Assembly (NCBI GenBank): GCA_937920475.1
Contig: CALEUX010000014.1
Coordinates: 1 to 64,000 of the forward strand
Direction of reading: 5' to 3'
Length of the DNA: 64,000 nt
DNA from: an uncultured Marinilabiliaceae bacterium
GTDB lineage: Bacteria; Bacteroidota; Bacteroidia; Bacteroidales; Marinilabiliaceae
The notes beneath the pieces were generated by a model, which worked only from the letters and a program-made list of their open reading frames with translations, had not been told where the DNA came from and did no database searches. Of this stretch, positions 56,810-64,000 are shown piece after piece. Within the stretch, counting starts at the first letter, position 1, and every line of letters starts with the position of its first letter. Position numbers and translations under genes: made by a program.

Positions 56810-57439
56810 TTATGCGTTAAAAAGTTTACCTAATTGTTCAACTGAACTTTCAGTAAGTACCAGCGACTGGGCTTTCATAATACTGTAAGTGTTCAGGTTG
56901 GAAGCAACAGCCACCTCTGTTCTCTGAATATTGCGTGAAGACAGGTAAACGTTTCTGTTATCCTCGTTCAAAACCAGCATTGATCTTTTTCCTTCGATCT
57001 GCAGGTTCTTGCAAATTGCAACAAATTCTTTGGTTTTGGGAGTTTCGAACGTAAAATCTTCAACAACCAGAATGGCATTGTTTTTAGCTTTATAACTTAA
57101 AGCTGATAAACGAGCCAGTTCTTTTAGTTTTTTATTCAGTTTGAAGTTGTAGTTACGTGGTCTGGGGCCGAAAATACGACCTCCACCCCGGAATACAGGA
57201 GATTTAAGGCTACCTGCCCTTGCGGTACCGGTTCCTTTTTGCTTCTTGATTTTCCGTGTGCTGCCGGCTACTTCATTCCGCTCCTTGGCTTTATGAGTCC
57301 CTTGACGATTGTTGGCCAGATATTGCTTTACATCCAAATAAATGGCGTGATCGTTGGGTTCGATTGAGAAAATTGAATCAGGTAATTCAATTTTTCTGCC
57401 GGTTTCTTTTCCTTGTATGTTTAGTATGTTCAGTTCCAT
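56810..57439 (-). CDS. rplD: Ribosomal protein L4
   Basis: 209 residues with the tunnel loop ([20 protein letters not shown] and [15 protein letters not shown]). In E. coli L4 also represses the S10 operon. Its ATG overlaps the last base of the rplC stop codon (coupled). Confidence 0.98.
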   Translation of the reverse strand: MELNILNIQGKETGRKIELPDSIFSIEPNDHAIYLDVKQYLANNRQGTHKAKERNEVAGSTRKIKKQKGTGTARAGSLKSPVFRGGGRIFGPRPRNYNFKLNKKLKELARLSALSYKAKNNAILVVEDFTFETPKTKEFVAICKNLQIEGKRSMLVLNEDNRNVYLSSRNIQRTEVAVASNLNTYSIMKAQSLVLTESSVEQLGKLFNA

Positions 57440-58056
57440 TACTTTTCAATAATTAGATATGAACCTTTTGCGCCCGGCACAGATCCTTTAATCAGTAACA
57501 GGTTGCTTTCGGGAATTACTTTTATCACTCTCAGGTTTTCCACTTTCACCCGGTCACCTCCGGTGCGTCCGGCCATTCTCATGCCTTTAAAAACGCGTGA
57601 AGGGAACGATGATGCGCCTACAGAACCGGGAGCACGACCGCGGTTGTGCTGACCATGTGTTTGGCCTCCAACACCACCGAATCCGTGGCGTGTAACTACG
57701 CCCTGAAAACCTTTCCCTTTAGAAATTCCGGTTATGTCTACAAAAGTGTTCTCTTCAATCAAATCAACGGTGATTACATCACCAAGTTTGAACTCGTTCT
57801 CAAATTCTTTGAATTCAACCAGCTTGGCCTTTGGAGAAATACCTGCTTTTTGAAAGTGACCTTTCAAAGGCTTGGTAGTACTTTTCTCTCTTTTTTCGTC
57901 GAACGCCAACTGAACAGCCTCATAGCTATCAGTTTCCATTTTTTTAACCTGGGTTACGACGCAAGGACCAGCTTCGATAACAGTGCATGGTATATTTTGA
58001 CCCTCGGCACTGAAAACGGAAGTCATTCCGATTTTTTTTCCAATTAATCCTGGCAT
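57439..58056 (-). CDS. rplC: Ribosomal protein L3
   Basis: 205 residues from the ATG at 58056 ([15 protein letters not shown]), the family start; the frame is open nine codons further. The central loop [20 protein letters not shown] reaches the peptidyl transferase centre. Confidence 0.98.
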   Translation of the reverse strand: MPGLIGKKIGMTSVFSAEGQNIPCTVIEAGPCVVTQVKKMETDSYEAVQLAFDEKREKSTTKPLKGHFQKAGISPKAKLVEFKEFENEFKLGDVITVDLIEENTFVDITGISKGKGFQGVVTRHGFGGVGGQTHGQHNRGRAPGSVGASSFPSRVFKGMRMAGRTGGDRVKVENLRVIKVIPESNLLLIKGSVPGAKGSYLIIEK

Positions 58057-58079
58057 TGCTTTGTAATTTACGATTATAA

Positions 58080-58385
58080 TCAAACTTTAATTTCTACTTC
58101 CACACCGCTGGGAAGTTCAAGTTTCATCAGAGCGTCAATAGTTTTCGCGGTTGAGCTGTAAATATCAATCAATCTTTTGTAAGATGACAATTGAAACTGC
58201 TCACGTGATTTTTTATTGACGAAGGTTGAACGCAACACAGTGAACACCCTTTTATGGGTAGGAAGCGGAATGGGACCACTAACAATGGCACCGGTGCTCT
58301 TCACTGTTTTTACGATCTTTTCGGCTGATTTATCAACCAAATTGTGATCGTATGATTTCAGTTTAATTCTTATTTTTTGATTCAT
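58080..58385 (-). CDS. rpsJ: Ribosomal protein S10
   Basis: 101 residues: [20 protein letters not shown] and [20 protein letters not shown]. First gene of the S10 set; 22 bases after fusA with no terminator, so str and S10 groups are likely one transcript. In E. coli S10 (NusE) also joins antitermination. Confidence 0.98.
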   Translation of the reverse strand: MNQKIRIKLKSYDHNLVDKSAEKIVKTVKSTGAIVSGPIPLPTHKRVFTVLRSTFVNKKSREQFQLSSYKRLIDIYSSTAKTIDALMKLELPSGVEVEIKV

Positions 58386-58407
58386 AGTTGTTTATGCGAA
58401 CGAGTTC

Positions 58408-60519
58408 TTACAATAATTCAACTTTACCTTTGGCTTCTTTAACCACATCCATAGCAATAGATTTTGAAACCTCCTCGTAATGAGAGAATTCCATTGACGA
58501 TGTAGCTCTACCTGATGATATGGTACGCAACGCTGTTACATATCCAAACATCTCGGCCAAAGGTACACGGGCTTTTACCACACGGGCTCCAGCTTTTGAT
58601 TCCATTCCCTCAACCTGACCACGACGTTTGTTGAAGTCGCCAATAATGTCACCCATATATTCTTCAGGAGTTACCACTTCAACTCTCATAATGGGCTCAA
58701 GTAAGGTAGGCTTTGCTTTTGCGCAGGCAGAACGGAAAGCCTGACGGGCACAAATCTCGAACGAGAGTGCGTCAGAGTCAACAGGGTGGAACGAACCGTC
58801 CAACAGTTCAACTTTGAGGTTTTCGACTGTAAAGCCTGCCAAAACACCATTTTGCATGGCATTCTCAAAACCTTTTTGAACAGATGGAATATATTCACGA
58901 GGAATGTTCCCTCCTTTTACCAGGTCAACAAACTGAAGTCCTGTTTTACCTTCATCGATGGGGCCAACTTTAACAATAATGTCGGCAAATTTACCACGAC
59001 CACCAGTTTGCTTTTTGAATACTTCTCGATGCTCAACAGTTTGGGTAATAGCTTCTTTATAGTTAACCTGAGGACGACCCTGGTTACATTCAACTTTAAA
59101 CTCGCGTCGTAAGCGGTCGATGATAATCTCGAGGTGCAACTCACCCATACCACTGATAACAGTTTGTCCGCTATCCTGGTCAGTGTGAACACGGAAAGTT
59201 GGATCTTCTTCAGCTAATTTGCTTAGTCCATTTGAAAGTTTGTCAATATCTTTCTGGCTCTTTGGTTCAACAGAAATACCGATAACAGGATCGGGAAAAT
59301 CCATTGATTCAAGAACAATAGGATGTTTTTCTTCGCACAAAGTATCTCCTGTACGGATATCTTTGAAACCAACACCTGCACAGATATCACCTGCTGAAAT
59401 AACATCGCGGGGTAACTGCTTGTTGGATTTCATTTGGAACAGGCGAGAAATACGTTCCTTTTTCTCAGTACGGGAGTTCCAAACATAAGAACCAGCTTCA
59501 ATTTTGCCTGAATAAACCCTCATAAAAGCCAAACGTCCAACAAATGGATCGGTTGCAATTTTAAAGGCCAAGGCTGTAAAAGGAGCGCTATCGTCGTGGT
59601 CACGGGTTTCTTCATTTCCGGTTTCAGGGTTGATTCCTACAACAGCAGGAATATCAGCCGGTGAAGGCAAGAAACGAATTACGCCATCCAACAGACGTTG
59701 AATTCCTTTGTTTTTGAAGGCAGAACCGCACATCATAGGAACTACTTTCATATCAATGGTAGCCTTCCTGATAACATCGATAAGATGTTCAATGGTGATA
59801 GAATCCGGATCTTCGAAAAACTTCTCCATCAACTCATCATCGTATTCGGCTACTGCTTCAATAAGTTTTCCTCTCCACTCGGTCACCTCTTCAACCATAT
59901 CGGCAGGAACTTCTTCAAGTTCGTAGCGAACACCCATCACATCGTCTTCGTACCAAATAACGGCTTTGTTTTCGATTAGGTCAACTACTCCGCGAAAGGT
60001 TTCCTCAGCACCAATTGGTATGGTAACAGGTACCGGATTGGCACCTAAAACTTCCCTAATTTGACGTAGCACTTCGTAATAGTTGGCACCTGAGCGGTCC
60101 ATTTTATTAACGAAACCCAAACGCGGCACACCGTATTTATTAGCTTGACGCCAAACGGTTTCAGACTGGGGTTCTACACCACCAACAGCACAAAACAGCG
60201 CAACGGCACCATCGAGAATTCGGAGCGAACGCTCCACCTCAACGGTAAAGTCAACGTGTCCAGGGGTGTCGATAATATTAATTTTATACTCTTCGTTATT
60301 ATATTTCCATTGGGTAGAAACGGCTGCCGAGGTAATGGTAATACCTCTTTCCTGCTCCTGCTCCATCCAGTCCATAGTGGCCGCTCCATCGTGTACTTCA
60401 CCAATTTTATGAGTGATACCGGTATAATACAAAATCCTTTCGGAAGTTGTTGTTTTTCCGGCATCAATGTGAGCCATAATACCTATGTTCCTTGTATATT
60501 TTAAATCTGCTTTTCCCAT
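58408..60519 (-). CDS. fusA: Elongation factor G
   Basis: 703 residues. G1 [16 protein letters not shown]2 region [15 protein letters not shown]3 DTPGHVDF, G4 NKMDRSGA; domains II-V follow, with the tip loop GGRGKFADI of domain IV. It drives translocation. No tuf gene follows, unlike the classical str operon. Confidence 0.98.
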   Translation of the reverse strand: MGKADLKYTRNIGIMAHIDAGKTTTSERILYYTGITHKIGEVHDGAATMDWMEQEQERGITITSAAVSTQWKYNNEEYKINIIDTPGHVDFTVEVERSLRILDGAVALFCAVGGVEPQSETVWRQANKYGVPRLGFVNKMDRSGANYYEVLRQIREVLGANPVPVTIPIGAEETFRGVVDLIENKAVIWYEDDVMGVRYELEEVPADMVEEVTEWRGKLIEAVAEYDDELMEKFFEDPDSITIEHLIDVIRKATIDMKVVPMMCGSAFKNKGIQRLLDGVIRFLPSPADIPAVVGINPETGNEETRDHDDSAPFTALAFKIATDPFVGRLAFMRVYSGKIEAGSYVWNSRTEKKERISRLFQMKSNKQLPRDVISAGDICAGVGFKDIRTGDTLCEEKHPIVLESMDFPDPVIGISVEPKSQKDIDKLSNGLSKLAEEDPTFRVHTDQDSGQTVISGMGELHLEIIIDRLRREFKVECNQGRPQVNYKEAITQTVEHREVFKKQTGGRGKFADIIVKVGPIDEGKTGLQFVDLVKGGNIPREYIPSVQKGFENAMQNGVLAGFTVENLKVELLDGSFHPVDSDALSFEICARQAFRSACAKAKPTLLEPIMRVEVVTPEEYMGDIIGDFNKRRGQVEGMESKAGARVVKARVPLAEMFGYVTALRTISSGRATSSMEFSHYEEVSKSIAMDVVKEAKGKVELL

Positions 60520-60546
60520 TCTAATCTATCTGTCAAAAGGATTTTA

Positions 60547-61023
60547 TTAAAACCTGAAGTGAGCAAAGGCACGGTTAGCTTCAGCCATCTTGTGCATATC
60601 TTCTTTTTTCTTGTAGGCACCACCTTCTTGGTTGTATGCTGCGAGAATCTCGGAGGCAAGTTTTTCAGCCATAGATTTTCCGTTTCTTTTGCGTGCAAAA
60701 AGAATTAGGTTCTTCATACTGTAAGAAACTTTACGCTCGGAACGAATTTCGGTAGGAACCTGAAATGTAGCACCACCTACACGGCGGCTTTTTACTTCAA
60801 CAGAGGGAGTTACATTTTCGAGTGCTTTTTTCCACACTTCCAATGGAGATTTTCCTTCTTTCTCGGCCTTGTCGTTTACGATGTCAAGGGCGTTGTAAAA
60901 AATGTTATAAGCGATGGATTTTTTTCCATCAAACATAAGATTGTTTACAAATTGTGTTACCAAAGTATCGTTAAACTTTGGGTCGGGTAGGATTACCCGC
61001 TTTTTTGGTTTACTCTTTCTCAT
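60547..61023 (-). CDS. rpsG: Ribosomal protein S7
   Basis: 158 residues: [20 protein letters not shown] and the signature [20 protein letters not shown]. It starts assembly of the 30S head. 27 bases before fusA. Confidence 0.98.
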   Translation of the reverse strand: MRKSKPKKRVILPDPKFNDTLVTQFVNNLMFDGKKSIAYNIFYNALDIVNDKAEKEGKSPLEVWKKALENVTPSVEVKSRRVGGATFQVPTEIRSERKVSYSMKNLILFARKRNGKSMAEKLASEILAAYNQEGGAYKKKEDMHKMAEANRAFAHFRF

Positions 61024-61142
61024 TTCTTTTTTTGTTTATCAGTCTTCAACTTTACTGGCTGTATTTGACTCTTCAACGGAACTTTTTCCCATTTACTCAA
61101 CCGAAACACAAACCAATAAACAAAAACTTCGACCTAAAAAAA

Positions 61143-61523
61143 TTACTTCTTAGCTTTTGGACGTTTGGTTCCGTATTTGGAGCGACGCTGGGTACGACCA
61201 TCAACACCAGATGCATCAAGCGCTCCACGTACCAGGTGGTAACGAACACCAGGAAGGTCTTTAACACGACCACCGCGCACCAATACGATTGAGTGCTCCT
61301 GCAAATTGTGACCTTCGCCCGGAATGTAGGCGTTTACCTCTTTTCCATTGGTAAGACGAACCCTTGCTACTTTACGCATAGCAGAGTTAGGCTTCTTTGG
61401 AGTAGTGGTATAAACCCTTACACAAACTCCTCGTCTTTGAGGACAAGAATCCAGCGCAGGTGATTTGCTCTTGTCTACCAGCTTGTTGCGTCCTTTTCTA
61501 ACTAATTGCTGAATTGTTGGCAT
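61143..61523 (-). CDS. rpsL: Ribosomal protein S12
   Basis: 126 residues. [20 protein letters not shown] carries the Lys equivalent to E. coli K43 and [15 protein letters not shown] the K88 equivalent with the Asp that is often methylthiolated. Both positions have the streptomycin-sensitive residues. First gene of the cluster; a 119-base gap separates it from rpsG. Confidence 0.98.
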   Translation of the reverse strand: MPTIQQLVRKGRNKLVDKSKSPALDSCPQRRGVCVRVYTTTPKKPNSAMRKVARVRLTNGKEVNAYIPGEGHNLQEHSIVLVRGGRVKDLPGVRYHLVRGALDASGVDGRTQRRSKYGTKRPKAKK

Positions 61524-61568
61524 ATAAACTATTGTTTAAAACTTAAATTACTATCGGCAAACGGGTTG

Positions 61569-61649
61569 CAAAGGTATGCTTTTCAATTTAAAAATCATAC
61601 TGATTTTCAAATATTTTCACACCTTTCTATAAAAAGCGGGGCAAAAGTA
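61569..61649 (-). promoter_or_regulatory. Promoter region of the str-S10-spc-alpha cluster
   Basis: Two exact TAnnTTTG boxes on the minus strand: TACCTTTG (61576-61569) and TACTTTTG (61649-61642). The nearer one would start RNA about 40 bases before rpsL. No clear TTTG lies at the right distance upstream of either. Confidence 0.5.
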
Positions 61650-61759
61650 CTAATTTTCAATAGAAAAATGAAATAGTTGGAACTCTTTTTAATAGATATT
61701 TTTTCTTTCGACGAGTAACAGCCTTTTTTTGTGTTATTGGCTAAGTAGCTGTTTATTTT

Positions 61760-61885
61760 TTTTAGAGTATCGGGAAAAGACTATTAGACGCAAGTAGTTA
61801 GCTCCTAGGTGTTAGCTGCTAAGAGCTAGGAACTAAAAACTTTCCGATAAATCGAAACTTCTCGTTGCTGCGTCTGCCTTTTTAC
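61760..61885. repeat. Intergenic palindromic element, copy 3 (degenerate)
   Basis: Begins TTTAGAGTATCGGGAAAAGACTATTAGACG in two overlapping parts, sharing GAGTATCGGGAAAAGACTAT with the element at 23050. It then has inverted arms GTTAGCTCCTAG and CTAGGAACTA around TAGCTGCTAAGAGC, a core TTTCCGATAAATCGAAA at 61841, and an outer pair AGACGCA/TGCGTCT. It lies in the 649-base gap before the M28 peptidase gene. Confidence 0.6.
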
Positions 61886-62172
61886 TGATGGCTTGTCAGG
61901 AATAGTATTAAAAAACCAGAAAACTAAATTTATACTGATTCTTCTAAATGTATTTTTGCGGTTTCAGTTAAATAAAGATTGAGTTCATAGATTTATTGGT
62001 TTATCACGTTCCTTATTTCGGAAAATTTTTATGCATGTGATTTGTTTCATCTCATAATTGACCATTTTTTATTAAATCGCAATCGGTAATTTGAATAAAC
62101 GCAACAACGATTCATTAAACCTTTATCTGTTTATGTTTATCTAATGTACCAAACTACTTGTTGAACATTAAA
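61886..62172. other. AT-rich region upstream of the M28 peptidase, no gene seen
   Basis: No credible frame. It must contain the promoter of the M28 gene, for which no clear -33/-7 pair was found. Confidence 0.5.
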
Positions 62173-63762
62173 ATGACAATTCAAATGTTTTATCATTCAA
62201 TCAAATCTAAATTCCAGAGCACTTTTCTCACTCTTTTTGCAATTCTAGGTGCCATTAGTGCCCAAACCAAAAACGATGCATTTGAAAAGGGATTGAAAAC
62301 CATTTCGGAACAATCGCTTAAGGCTCAAACTGAGTTTCTATCCTCAGACTGGTTCTCGGGGAGAGAAACAGCTACCGCCGGAGCTTTTATGGCAGCTGAT
62401 TATATAGCCAGCCAATTTAAGCAATTCGGATTGGGCAATTATCATTCAAACAATCTTAATGGGTTTTCGGGTTATTTGCAGCCAGTTAAACTAATTGCTT
62501 CAGAAGTTGTTTCGTCGCAAATAACCATAACCAAAACAGAAAATAATAACCTTGCAAAAGAAACCTTTAATCATTTGGCCGATTTTTATCTTTCGGCCTA
62601 TTCGAAAGATATTGAATTGGAAGGAGAGGTATTCTTTGGCCATTTTGGATTAAATCAAATGCCTTTTGATTATCTGAAAGGAGCAACAAAAGGTCAAATT
62701 TTGTTGAGAATAGCAGGTTTTCCGGGGATGATGGATACCACTTCGGCAGGCTTCAAAGAATTTGGGAAAATGAGTGAGATGCAACGACAGGCAACAAAAA
62801 ATCGACAGGCGCGTGAAGCCGGATTTATTGCCATACTTGAGTACGACCCGGCCAACCCCTCTCCGGTTAACATGAGCCACCCAAATGCTTATCGTACACC
62901 TGCTGAAAAACCATTACATAAAAGATCGTCGGGGATTTACAAAAAACAGGTAAGACTCATCAATGAAAACAACGACCAAATTCCTGTAATTGCTATTTCG
63001 GAAGATATTATTAATGCGCTGTATCCTAACTGGAAAGACCTTTTAAATGCTCCACGACCAACTAAGGCCATAGCCCATAAAAACGCAAGGGTTAACATTA
63101 AAATTAATACCGAACGTAAATTAATTGAATGTCAGAATGTATTGGCAGTTATTGAAGGTGAGAATAAAAATGAGATAATTGTTGCCGGAGCTCATTACGA
63201 CCATTTGGGTGAATACGATGGGTATATATGGAATGGCGCCGACGACAATGCTTCCGGTACAGTTGGCATTATAGCTTTGGCCAGAGCTTTTGCCGAAAGT
63301 GGTATAAAACCTAAAAAAACAATTGTATTTGCAGCCTGGACAGCAGAAGAAAGAGGACTGCACGGTTCAACGCACTTTGTAAAAACGCATCCCAATCCGG
63401 CATTAATAAAGTATTATCTGAATTACGATATGATTGGACGCGAAGCCGACCCTGAGAACCCCAATATGAATGTATCGTTTATTTACACCAAATGGTGGCA
63501 GGCTGCTCCTGAACTCATCCAAACTGCCAATGAGCAGTTAAATCTGGGATTAAATGTACGTTACTTTCCATCAGAAAACCCAACTGGAGGCAGCGACCAG
63601 GCCCCTTTTGCCCAGAAAAACATTCCCATTATGTGGTTTTATACCGGAAATCATAGCGACTATCACGGCCCATTTGACCATGCCGATAAAATCAACTATA
63701 AAAAAATGACTTCCATTGTAAGAGCGAGTTTTAGCGCTTTGTGGAAACTGGCAAACGAATAA
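62173..63762 (+). CDS. Exported M28-family zinc aminopeptidase
   Basis: About 530 residues from the ATG at 62173 (MTIQMFYHSIK); TTG codons upstream are less likely, and ATG 62185 is also possible. Signal peptide (STFLTLFAILGAISAQ). The di-zinc site of M28 is complete: HYDHLGEYDGYIWNGADDN (His, Asp), AWTAEERGLHG (catalytic Glu and ligand Glu), LNYDMIGRE (Asp) and DYHGPFDHADKI (His). A PA-like insert lies around residues 110-270. It probably cleaves N-terminal residues from peptides in the periplasm or outside. It stands alone on the plus strand. Confidence 0.93.
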   Translation: MTIQMFYHSIKSKFQSTFLTLFAILGAISAQTKNDAFEKGLKTISEQSLKAQTEFLSSDWFSGRETATAGAFMAADYIASQFKQFGLGNYHSNNLNGFSGYLQPVKLIASEVVSSQITITKTENNNLAKETFNHLADFYLSAYSKDIELEGEVFFGHFGLNQMPFDYLKGATKGQILLRIAGFPGMMDTTSAGFKEFGKMSEMQRQATKNRQAREAGFIAILEYDPANPSPVNMSHPNAYRTPAEKPLHKRSSGIYKKQVRLINENNDQIPVIAISEDIINALYPNWKDLLNAPRPTKAIAHKNARVNIKINTERKLIECQNVLAVIEGENKNEIIVAGAHYDHLGEYDGYIWNGADDNASGTVGIIALARAFAESGIKPKKTIVFAAWTAEERGLHGSTHFVKTHPNPALIKYYLNYDMIGREADPENPNMNVSFIYTKWWQAAPELIQTANEQLNLGLNVRYFPSENPTGGSDQAPFAQKNIPIMWFYTGNHSDYHGPFDHADKINYKKMTSIVRASFSALWKLANE

Positions 63763-63783
63763 GTTTGTTTAATGAATAATACC

Positions 63784-63791
63784 TATATTTG
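63784..63791 (+). promoter_or_regulatory. -7 box of the fabD promoter
   Basis: TATATTTG fits TAnnTTTG exactly. TTTG at 63764 is 16 bp upstream, somewhat short of the usual spacing. The leader to the fabD ATG would be about 75 bases. Confidence 0.55.
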
Positions 63792-63873
63792 CCATCCAAA
63801 ATCAAATCAACAAGTAACACGATAATGCTTATAATAAGCAATTTATGTCGGTTTTAACTAAAACAACTATTAC

Positions 63874-64000
63874 ATGAGAGCTTATGTATTTCCGGGTCAG
63901 GGCGCCCAATATCCAGGGATGGGAAAAGATTTATATGAGAATTCCCCCATGGCAAAAGAAATGTTTGAAAAAGCCAATGAAATTCTTGGCTTTCGTATTA
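63874..64000 (+). CDS. fabD: Malonyl-CoA:ACP transacylase, N-terminal part (cut by right edge)
   Basis: The first 42 codons from ATG 63874 read MRAYVFPGQGAQYPGMGKDL and on, the oxyanion-hole motif FPGQGAQ..GMG of FabD. The catalytic Ser (GHSLGE) lies beyond the window. FabD loads malonyl groups on ACP for fatty acid synthesis. A standalone FabD is more likely than the acyltransferase domain of a polyketide synthase because the protein starts here. Confidence 0.9.
   Translation, partial: MRAYVFPGQGAQYPGMGKDLYENSPMAKEMFEKANEILGFRI

Noticed and set aside
46919-60519. Loss of adk and tuf from the ribosomal cluster as a rearrangement
   Set aside because: Absence of both at these places is normal for Bacteroidetes, so it is not an anomaly of this genome.

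Overview
The window comes from a Bacteroidota (Bacteroidetes) chromosome, most likely class Bacteroidia; I cannot place it further. The evidence is: moderate-to-low GC; starts with little visible Shine-Dalgarno sequence; several promoter-like sites of the Bacteroidetes type (TTTG, about 19-20 bp, then TAnnTTTG); ribosomal gene order with no adk between secY and map and no tuf after fusA; and families typical of the phylum (ECF sigma with a 'sensor of ECF-type sigma' protein, beta-propeller plus SpoIIE sensor, TamA/TamB pair, small tRNA-linked GIY-YIG gene). There is no transposase, integrase, CRISPR array or rRNA. One tRNA is intact.

Layout. 1-1300: the start of an exported protein leaving the left edge, an AT-rich gene-poor stretch, then a compound locus on the minus strand made of tRNA-Lys, terminator, GIY-YIG nuclease gene, tRNA remnant and a second terminator, bracketed by 130-bp direct repeats. 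1455-3881: a complete AmmeMemoRadiSam set (Memo-AMMECR1 fusion plus radical SAM enzyme). 3896-5535: a hipBA-type toxin-antitoxin pair. 5862-15250: a probable operon of a divergent double-hotdog protein, TamA-like Omp85 protein, TamB-like protein, large TPR protein and a DUF3859 protein. 15252-16782: a tiny membrane-peptide gene and ychF on the minus strand. 17057-23034: TetR, TolC-like, HlyD-like and two ABC-2 permeases, an efflux unit with no ATPase gene. 23291-25396: a small helical protein and an ECF sigma, putative anti-sigma and putative sensor. 25401-30888: hutH, hisS, PagL-like deacylase, a 58-aa winged-helix gene, a WbuC cupin and a DUF4870 protein. 30999-40152: signalling genes (response regulator-adenylyl cyclase, degenerate hybrid kinase, propeller/SpoIIE phosphatase) with ettA and one unknown exported protein among them.

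40561-61523, all on the minus strand: gltA (eukaryote-like citrate synthase), eno, then one compact str-S10-spc-alpha cluster read from rpsL (61523) to rplQ (43492), with fusA, secY, map, infA and rpoA inside. It includes rpmJ and rpmD, which are easy to miss because they are short. 62173-64000: an M28 aminopeptidase and the start of fabD, cut by the right edge.

The main unexplained signals are: the tRNA/GIY-YIG duplication, whose coding region ends inside a tRNA copy; the AmmeMemoRadiSam set, whose reaction is unknown to me; a potential two-state RNA structure before rpsD; a cluster of TGTTTAA boxes at the TetR promoter; and a family of CCCGA..TCGGG palindromic elements in several intergenic gaps. 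All calls come from reading the sequence and from memory of protein families; no database search was run.
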